A stretch of 64,000 bases of DNA from positions 1 to 64,000 of the forward strand of contig JAJEAH010000007.1 in assembly GCA_022824225.1 (NCBI GenBank). The letters are read 5' to 3'. This DNA is from Chloroflexota bacterium. Its GTDB lineage: Bacteria; Chloroflexota; UBA11872; VXOZ01. The notes beneath the pieces were generated by a model that was not told the origin of the DNA, made no database searches, and worked only from the letters and a program-made list of their open reading frames with translations. Position numbers and translations under genes: made by a program. The stretch's first letter is position 1. Every line of letters starts with the position of its first letter. Below are positions 8,506 to 14,811 of this stretch, piece by piece.

Positions 8506-8942
8506 AACAGGTCTCCGTCGCTGTCACCATCCTCGAACCACTCCGGCGGCATGGGCGCCACGGTGTCACCATGGCTACGGATGTTCTTCCGGTTGCGGCC
8601 AAACGTCATCTTTGATTTTTCCCGGTACGGCGCCAGGCGCGAGACCGGACGGCCCCGCTTGGTGATGATGATCTCCTCACCGCTCGCCGCCACCTCGTCC
8701 ATGAGCCGCAAGCACTTCGCCTTGAACTCCGACGCCTTCACCACCCGCGCGCCGGGCGGCACGGGCAACTCGACCGGAGCCCCTGCTTCACCCGTAGCCC
8801 GCTTTGGGAGCGTATATTCCTGGGGCTGTGAATTGGGAATCCCCGCTTCACCCCGCGCCTGCTCTCCATCCTGAGACCGCGCTCCGCCGGGCACTCCTGT
8901 CCCATCAATTGCATCTTGCTTCTCCGTGGCCATGGCTTCCAT
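8502..8942 (-). CDS. Phd/YefM-type antitoxin with N-terminal extension
   Basis: A 146-residue antitoxin. Residues about 63-110 fit the Phd/YefM DNA-binding fold: VVKASEFKAKCLRLMDEVAASGEEIIITKRGRPVSRLAPY is typical ('prevent-host-death'). The C-terminal acidic tail (PPEWFEDGDSDGD) should wrap the toxin. Unusual is a roughly 60-residue Gly/Ala/Pro/Gln-rich N-terminal extension of low complexity, so a shorter internal start is possible. It precedes and overlaps the toxin gene, as needed for autoregulation by the antitoxin-toxin complex. Confidence 0.82.
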   Translation of the reverse strand: MEAMATEKQDAIDGTGVPGGARSQDGEQARGEAGIPNSQPQEYTLPKRATGEAGAPVELPVPPGARVVKASEFKAKCLRLMDEVAASGEEIIITKRGRPVSRLAPYREKSKMTFGRNRKNIRSHGDTVAPMPPEWFEDGDSDGDLF

Positions 8943-9132
8943 CCTGGTTTGCAGACGACCATCCCAATAGTACCATAGTCATGACCATGGTCATGTTCGT
9001 GATAATGGCAGGCGCTATCTTGTCCCCTCTCCCTGGCCGACAGGAGCAGGCCGTTTCAACCTGCATTAGCAGTTCAGACACCACACCCTCTCCCTGGCCG
9101 ACAGGAGTAGGCATTCTCTAATCGACATCATA

Positions 9133-9285
9133 TGTCATTCCGAACGGAGCACTTCACGTGTCATTCCGAACGGAGCACTTCACGTGTCATTCCGAACGGA
9201 GCGCAGCGGAGTGAGGAATCTAGGATGTTGAGCCTTTGGGCGATATGTGGCACGGCCCTAGATTCCTCGCTCCGCTCGGAATGAC
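9133..9285. repeat. 26-bp tandem repeats running into a GTCATTCCGA inverted-repeat element
   Basis: Copies begin at 9133, 9159 and 9185. The first two are 26-base units containing TGTCATTCCGAACGGAGCAC. The third continues into a complete inverted-repeat element ending CGGAATGAC at 9285. The truncated copies look like one end of the element amplified in tandem. The 570-base gap 8943-9513 also has two copies of CTCTCCCTGGCCGACAGGAG (about 9025 and 9088) and no gene. Confidence 0.75.
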
Positions 9286-9513
9286 ATTAACAGACCCCTG
9301 TCAGCTACAGACTCCTGTCAGCTACATTCCCTGTCAGCCTCTCCCTGGGGAGAGGGCTAGAGCCTGCCCCGTACCCCGAATCTGCGGATCGGGACGATAC
9401 GGGGGTGAAGGGAAAAGTTTTCAAGCCTGTCTATAGACAAAGTCCGCCTTGCTATTTCAAGGGACTTGAGCTAGTCTGATACCTGGTCAGGACAGAACAG
9501 CGAGGATCAGCAC

Positions 9514-9774
9514 ATGAGTAGAAAATGGCAAGTGCAAGAGGCCAAAGCGCGGTTCAGCGAATTCCTTGAAGCCAGCCGAGTCGATGGGCCGCAGATCGTG
9601 ACCAAGCGCGGCGTGGAGACCGCTGTGCTTGTGCCCATCGCGCAGTGGCGGAAGCTGGAGCATGCTGCCACGCCGGACTTGAAGGAATTGCTGCTCGCCC
9701 CGCAAGCGCGGACTGAGCAACTCACGCCGCCCCGCGCGCAGCGACCCCGCCGCACACCCGCGCCCGTCGAGTAA
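9514..9774 (+). CDS. Phd/YefM-type antitoxin
   Basis: An 86-residue antitoxin. The N-terminal part WQVQEAKARFSEFLEASR then GPQIVTKRGVETAVLVPI is the classic Phd/YefM DNA-binding module. The C-terminal half is Pro/Arg-rich and should bind the toxin. GAGGA lies 7 bases before the ATG. It is followed by its toxin gene after three bases. Expected to repress its own operon as a complex with the toxin. Confidence 0.88.
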   Translation: MSRKWQVQEAKARFSEFLEASRVDGPQIVTKRGVETAVLVPIAQWRKLEHAATPDLKELLLAPQARTEQLTPPRAQRPRRTPAPVE

Positions 9775-9777
9775 GCC

Positions 9778-10194
9778 ATGTACCTGCTCGACACCAACGT
9801 CGTTTCGGAACTGCGGCGTCCGCGCCCTCATCGAGCGGTCCTGGGGTGGATTGCGGACGTGCCGCCGGACCAGCTCTATCTATCCGTGGTCACCATCGGG
9901 GAAATTCAGGCGGGGATTGAACTCACCCGCGAGCAGGACGCGGCCAAAGCGGCAGAGTTGGAGAACTGGCTCGACCTGGTGCTTATGTCATACAACGTCT
10001 TGCCCATGGCTGCCCCCGCCTTCCGCGAGTGGGCGCGGCTCATGCACCGACGGTCCGACACCCTGTCCGAGGACGCCATGATCGCCGCCACCGCCAAAGT
10101 GCACAACCTCACCGTGGTCACACGCAACGTGCGGGACTTCAGCGAGCTTGGCGTGCAACTGCAAGACCCATTCGCGGGCGGACGTGCTCTTTAG
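9778..10194 (+). CDS. PIN-domain toxin, VapC/FitB type
   Basis: A 138-residue PIN ribonuclease toxin. It begins MYLLDTNVVSELRRP, the hallmark of the FitB/VapC group, with D5, E42 (VTIGEIQAG), D99 (SEDAMIAATA) and D120 (TRNVRDF) as the likely metal-binding acids. It is three bases after the antitoxin stop, a typical coupled pair. Its end overlaps by four bases with the convergent TOPRIM gene, showing a tightly packed island. It differs clearly in sequence from the PIN toxin at 8107, so the two modules are not a recent duplication. Confidence 0.92.
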   Translation: MYLLDTNVVSELRRPRPHRAVLGWIADVPPDQLYLSVVTIGEIQAGIELTREQDAAKAAELENWLDLVLMSYNVLPMAAPAFREWARLMHRRSDTLSEDAMIAATAKVHNLTVVTRNVRDFSELGVQLQDPFAGGRAL

Positions 10195-10811
10195 ACAAAG
10201 AGTCTCTTCAGCCAGTCGATGAATGCCTGGCAGAGCGCGCCGTCAACTTCCAAGTCGCGCGCGCCAATCGCTGCGCCCATTTGCCGCGGATCCTCGCGCG
10301 CCGCCAGCCAGGCATGGACCTGCGCTCGCGCTTTCTTCTTTGCGCTGAACTTCCTCTCCGCACACGGTATACCGTCAATGTAGGATTGCGACAAGGGCCA
10401 GACCGCATCGCCGGCGGGGATCATCTCTGCAACGAAGTTCTCAAGCTCGCCGCACGACGCGTTGTCCGGCATGAGCCACACGCCCACGCGTGGACGACTT
10501 TCGATGATCGTGCCGCCTGGATTTAGACGCTCGGGCGCGACAATGCCCGCCTGCGCAAGCCTGTCTCTCACTGACCGCCAGCGTGCCCCGGAGTCTGTGT
10601 CCGCGTCTAACAGGATACCCAAGGCCAGCCGGCCTTCCGCCTTGACCTCTGCAAATATGACTCTCCGCAGTTCAGATTCACTTCCCACTACGTCAATGCA
10701 AAAGGGAGTTTCCTCTGCGTGGCGCCACCAAATGTGCTGCGCCACATGCTTGTCGTCCGGCCCTTCTACCAGGAGCACGCGGGGTGAAGGCGGGTCGGTG
10801 GGTCGCGCCAT
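10191..10811 (-). CDS. TOPRIM-domain protein (DUF3226/OLD-like partner)
   Basis: A 206-residue protein. Residues 10-75 match the TOPRIM fold: RVLLVEGPDDKHVAQ carries the conserved Glu (E16) and LGILLDADTDSG the DxD (D69, D71) that bind Mg2+. The C-terminal WLKRLF end and the PDNASCGELENFV segment are seen in DUF3226-type proteins. It lies three bases after the AAA ATPase in the same direction. A TOPRIM nuclease paired with an SMC/OLD-like ATPase is the layout of split OLD-type defence systems, of which PARIS (AriA/AriB) is one known form. The TOPRIM could be the effector nuclease; this is inferred from pairing and motifs. Confidence 0.8.
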   Translation of the reverse strand: MARPTDPPSPRVLLVEGPDDKHVAQHIWWRHAEETPFCIDVVGSESELRRVIFAEVKAEGRLALGILLDADTDSGARWRSVRDRLAQAGIVAPERLNPGGTIIESRPRVGVWLMPDNASCGELENFVAEMIPAGDAVWPLSQSYIDGIPCAERKFSAKKKARAQVHAWLAAREDPRQMGAAIGARDLEVDGALCQAFIDWLKRLFV

Positions 10812-10814
10812 GCG

Positions 10815-11933
10815 CTAGCGTACCTCGATGCCATGATCGGCCGCCGCGAGGAGTTCTTCTTCCGGATACGTCACGGCGCGAGTGTTCTCGCCGTCCTTTT
10901 CCAGCCGCACCAGCGCGCCCTCCACGCCCTCCGCGTCCACTGCCGCCTGCGCGAACCCCGCCATGCAATCCCAGCTATGGGTGGTGGCAAACACCTGCAC
11001 GTTGTTCGCCTGCGCCGTCAGCAGCACCATGCGCCAGAAGTCGCGCTGCAGCGAGTAGTGGATGCCGTTCTCCGCCTCGTCGATGAGCAGGAACCCGCCC
11101 TGGCTGTTGGCAAGCGCCAAAGCCACCCCAAACAACCGCACCGCCCCGTCACCCAGACTCCGCAAAGGCACCGGCCGCTCCTGCCCCGCAAGCCGCACCA
11201 CCGCCCGCCGACCAAGGCGAGAGTTTAAACTCTGCACGTCACCAATCATGGCAGTACGTTCTATTGTTGTGCCAAATACCAGTCTCAGCGCCTCTAGCGC
11301 ACGACTTTCATCATCCGTGAGCGCTACCTTGTCCCAAAGCCGTGCAATCTGGTTGTTGTCCAGCACGTTTGGCCCCAGGGACTCGCACTGAATGGCGGGC
11401 GGAAGTTCGGATTGCTCAGAAAACTCTAGAGAATTCCGTACACTCCTATAGCTGGTGACTGGCGTGGCCTGTTCTTTGCCTTCGAATGTTATTCTGAGCA
11501 TCCAACCGTCTTTATCCGACAAGGGGACAGGAAAACTCCATCCCCATCTGGCCGCTTCACTCTCCGTAAGCGGCGTGGCTTCGATTCTAAGAAAACTAGA
11601 GCTACCCGTTGGGCCAATGATTATATGGCTGTCTTGGTTCTCCGGAGATTTGGTCCTGCCAAAGAAAAGCGCTTCCCAGTCTGGACCGACCGATTCGTCA
11701 CCGTCTTCATCTGCCGAACTTGCAAGTTCTTCACGGCTACCCAGTATGCTCGCAAGCACTGCATGCTGGCCGCGGGACGCATAGGCCCGCACCGCGTCAA
11801 GCACTGTCGTCTTGCCGACGCCGTTCTTGCCAGCAATGAGAGTCACGCGGCCTAAGCGCTCAATCGAAAGGTCTTGGATGCCGCGAAACCTTCTGATGGT
11901 CAGATTGGGGAGATGTAGATCAGTTTCAGACAT
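10815..11933 (-). CDS. AAA ATPase, OLD/AAA_15-21 type
   Basis: A 372-residue ATPase of the ABC/SMC-like AAA_15/AAA_21 class. It has LTIRRFRGIQDLSI at the N terminus, Walker A GKNGVGKT (residues 35-42), an ABC-like signature SLGDGAVRL near 259, Walker B LLIDEAENG (282-290) and the switch His in ATTHSWD (about 319). The middle is the variable insert of this class. No nuclease domain is fused; the TOPRIM protein follows at once. Such ATPases act as sensors of phage components and gate the partner. The start at MSETDL is chosen because the family begins there; an ATG at 11975 adds 14 residues. Neither has a strong ribosome site. Confidence 0.88.
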   Translation of the reverse strand: MSETDLHLPNLTIRRFRGIQDLSIERLGRVTLIAGKNGVGKTTVLDAVRAYASRGQHAVLASILGSREELASSADEDGDESVGPDWEALFFGRTKSPENQDSHIIIGPTGSSSFLRIEATPLTESEAARWGWSFPVPLSDKDGWMLRITFEGKEQATPVTSYRSVRNSLEFSEQSELPPAIQCESLGPNVLDNNQIARLWDKVALTDDESRALEALRLVFGTTIERTAMIGDVQSLNSRLGRRAVVRLAGQERPVPLRSLGDGAVRLFGVALALANSQGGFLLIDEAENGIHYSLQRDFWRMVLLTAQANNVQVFATTHSWDCMAGFAQAAVDAEGVEGALVRLEKDGENTRAVTYPEEELLAAADHGIEVR

Positions 11934-12111
11934 GCGGTGCACCCGGTACCTGTGCGACGTTCCCTTCAACACCATCCTAGTATACGAAATCTCGCAGGTT
12001 GGCTGCGGGTAAAGGGAACTTCCGAAACCCTAGGTGGCAGCGTGGAAACCGCTATGAGATTGCTTATAGAATAGAGTTACCATTCACGATTTCATGCACT
12101 GGAGAAACTCT

Positions 12112-13266
12112 GTGATTCTCGTATTCGCTGGCGCCGGCGCTTCGTACGCAATGTGTCCTGACCTATTTTCCACCACGGCTAAGTTCCTTGAGCGCCTCTC
12201 TCCCTACGTGAAATCCCATTCTTGGTACGACGCTGCCGTTAAGTACCTGAAGAGTAATCACGAACCTATCGACATTGAGGCGGTGCTGAAATTGCTAGAC
12301 GACATGCGGGAGTATTGTGATAACTCTACTTCTGTCGGTTCATTTGCCGGGTGGGTGCTGCGGGAAGGACTCCAAAGCCTAAAGCCTTCCCTCCAAAAAA
12401 GATTCAAACTACCAGACTTAGAGGAATTCTTAATCCAACTGCAAATGACAAAAAGAGAAGTGGATGAACTGAGCAATGTGATCTACACCGACCTCTACAG
12501 ATGCTATGCGCCACAGCCACCAAGTAGCAGGCTGAAAGACTGGATCTCCCTGCTGGAAGCCATTGCGAGTCCATGTGGAAGTCTCGAAATCTTCACAACA
12601 AATTATGACTGTGTATTGGAGGAAGTGATCAATGAGAGCCAACAGCTTGTCCTAAACGTGCCAAATGAAAGAGAAGCCAAGGACAGGGTGCTTGGCAGAC
12701 GGTACGACGGTAGGTTGCCCTGGATAGACCTCAGCTACTGGTGTCCTAGCCATTCTTTGCCAGAGGGCAATCGAGTGCGGCTGACAAAGCTCCATGGCTC
12801 TGTGGACTGGCAGAGGGAAAGTCCATACATAGCAGTCGATAATGCTGCGGCGGAGGCGACCGATCGACTCCTACGCGGAGAAACGGAAGGAAAGCAGTCA
12901 ATTGAGCAGAAGATCCTCATCAGCAGGCCCAATGACACCTCCAGCCGTTACAGCGACGTGCTCATATACCCCGGTTTCAAAGGCGAATCGCAGGAAGAGC
13001 CGTTCGTCACCTTTCGCGACCACTTCCACCGGGTAGTGAAAGAGACACAGGCCGCAATATTCATTGGCTACGCCTTTCGGGATGAGTATATCAACGAGAT
13101 ACTTTCCGATCTCCCTGAAGGCATTCCGAGGTACGTTATCGACAAAGAGGAGCGACCGCCCTTTCAAACTTTTCTCCATGACGCCGCGCATTTTGGTGAT
13201 GGGTTCACGCATGAATCTGTAATGGCCTGCATTGAGAGTTTGAAAGAACACAGGCTGATTTTCTAA
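12112..13266 (+). CDS. SIR2-family protein (defence-type NADase candidate)
   Basis: A 384-residue SIR2-like protein. Motifs of the NAD-binding Rossmann fold are present: GAGAS (residues 7-11), EIFTTNYD with the catalytic-type Asn near 164, LTKLHGSVDW with His near 228, and IFIGYAFRDEYI near 320. The cysteines of zinc-binding deacetylases are absent, which favours the defence-type SIR2 group that hydrolyses NAD+ during phage infection. The GTG at 12112 is chosen as start because GGAG lies 7 bases upstream and the protein then begins just before the GAGAS motif; an ATG six codons earlier lacks a ribosome site. It is divergent from the AAA/TOPRIM pair, and its base composition is more A/T-rich than the metabolic genes. 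Confidence 0.87.
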   Translation: MILVFAGAGASYAMCPDLFSTTAKFLERLSPYVKSHSWYDAAVKYLKSNHEPIDIEAVLKLLDDMREYCDNSTSVGSFAGWVLREGLQSLKPSLQKRFKLPDLEEFLIQLQMTKREVDELSNVIYTDLYRCYAPQPPSSRLKDWISLLEAIASPCGSLEIFTTNYDCVLEEVINESQQLVLNVPNEREAKDRVLGRRYDGRLPWIDLSYWCPSHSLPEGNRVRLTKLHGSVDWQRESPYIAVDNAAAEATDRLLRGETEGKQSIEQKILISRPNDTSSRYSDVLIYPGFKGESQEEPFVTFRDHFHRVVKETQAAIFIGYAFRDEYINEILSDLPEGIPRYVIDKEERPPFQTFLHDAAHFGDGFTHESVMACIESLKEHRLIF

Positions 13267-13372
13267 ATGACATTCAAGAGTTCACGTTCCGCTAGCATGG
13301 TCAGGCCACTCAACGCGATGTATCCCAATAGACTGACGACGTGAAAGAACCACGCGCCACTTGACGGCGTGG

Positions 13373-14683
13373 TTAATTTACGTCTTGAAGCTGAGTTGCC
13401 AGCTTCCTAAATCTGTGATGCTCTTGAACTCTATTTGATGCGTCCGCTGAGACCTCGCACTCTCGCAGCAAGCAAAGTACTACCAGGAAGTATACCGAAT
13501 CGGATAACATGGACAGTCTAAAGCCATCGGCGTATCCTCTTAGACCGGAATGAACCACATTGTTATTGCGTACTTGAACTATTTCACTCACCCAACGGTT
13601 TGTATCGCCTACTAGAGCTTCAAATGCATGACCAGCGGTACAGGTTAGCGACTTTAGTTCCCTTCCTAGATTTAGGTTTTGCCGCCGAGTTCGTACTCTT
13701 GCCAAGGCCTCAGCGGCTGCAATAACGTTGAAGAATTTGCTCTCTTCTGTTTGTGCTGGCACATACCAGTAGTTCATTAGTGCACTAATTGCCATTTGGA
13801 ATTTACCCGCTGCCTCTATCCATTTTGCTACACCATCAATACCCCCAATGTCATCGAAAGTGAAGAGCATCCCATGTGGGATTGGTTCATTCTCACTATC
13901 GGAGATGTTCGATCCCTTGAGACCTGCATACAGTTGAACTTGACTCTTTTCCATACCCAAGGGGTATGCATCTGCATTGGATCCAGGGACACCAAGCCGC
14001 AGACAGATGAATCGTGAAGGAGCAAAGGCCCCGATTGTTACGATGTCTTGCAGTGCGGAGCACAACTGCAATATGCTCCGTAAGGGATGAGGTTGAGGAA
14101 TTCGCAGAATAAAGTTGCATCTTTGCTCAATAGTGTTTCGAATCAAATAGTCCTTTACAAGCTTTCCAAAGAAACGAAGCTCAAGTTCGCAAGTGCTGGT
14201 AGTGGCAACTAGGCTTTCGAGTGGAGTATGCGTTAGACCAAATGTCTTAGCTTCTTGCGGATCTTTCCAAGGCTCAATCCAGAATTCTACACCAGTTCTA
14301 TTTACCCAATGCTCCAAGTGACGTAAGTGCACCGAGACTGAATCAAACTCCAGTAGTTCGCCATCGCTAAAGTGCTTTCCCGTAAGAACGAGCGGTGCCA
14401 AGTATTTCTGTCGACGGACTCCTGGCATTACATATCTGCCTTGTAGTTGAGTGCACCGATCTAATGTGATCAAGCTCCCCCCGGCGACACCGTGAATTCG
14501 CAGCTTCTTGTCTTCATCGAGAGTGCCAGCAAGTCCCACGGACTCAGAAGACGGAAACTCATGGAATGCTCCGATCAAGTCCAATTGCGCCAGGTTGACC
14601 GCATCGAAAGTCAATCGACCGGCTACTCTGTCCTCAGGGTTTGACGGCAGCCAGAACAAACCATCAATGTCCAGATTATCCAA
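13373..14683 (-). CDS. apeA: ApeA-like HEPN-domain defence protein
   Basis: A 436-residue protein. Residues 1-290 resemble the ApeA N-terminal domain (DIDGLFWLPSN, VAGRLTFD, HLEHWVNRTGVEF). The C-terminal 140 residues look like a HEPN domain with the ribonuclease motif R-x5-H: R372 and H378 in QVRNNNVVHSG. ApeA proteins cause abortive infection, probably by cutting RNA. The only in-frame start is a TTG at 14683 with GAGG 8 bases upstream. It is convergent with the SIR2 gene, 106 bases away. Base composition is low-GC for this window, consistent with transfer. The family call rests on recognised motifs, not a search. Confidence 0.72.
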   Translation of the reverse strand: MDNLDIDGLFWLPSNPEDRVAGRLTFDAVNLAQLDLIGAFHEFPSSESVGLAGTLDEDKKLRIHGVAGGSLITLDRCTQLQGRYVMPGVRRQKYLAPLVLTGKHFSDGELLEFDSVSVHLRHLEHWVNRTGVEFWIEPWKDPQEAKTFGLTHTPLESLVATTSTCELELRFFGKLVKDYLIRNTIEQRCNFILRIPQPHPLRSILQLCSALQDIVTIGAFAPSRFICLRLGVPGSNADAYPLGMEKSQVQLYAGLKGSNISDSENEPIPHGMLFTFDDIGGIDGVAKWIEAAGKFQMAISALMNYWYVPAQTEESKFFNVIAAAEALARVRTRRQNLNLGRELKSLTCTAGHAFEALVGDTNRWVSEIVQVRNNNVVHSGLRGYADGFRLSMLSDSVYFLVVLCLLRECEVSADASNRVQEHHRFRKLATQLQDVN

Positions 14684-14811
14684 TTTGAATGCCTCGTTGT
14701 GTTCTCTTTGCCCAACGCAGAATCACTGCGTATAGTACCCGTCTTAGATGTCGGCTTCTAATGGATACTGATTTTGCAGGATTGTCTGTAGTCACTCGTC
14801 TTGCACGATGG

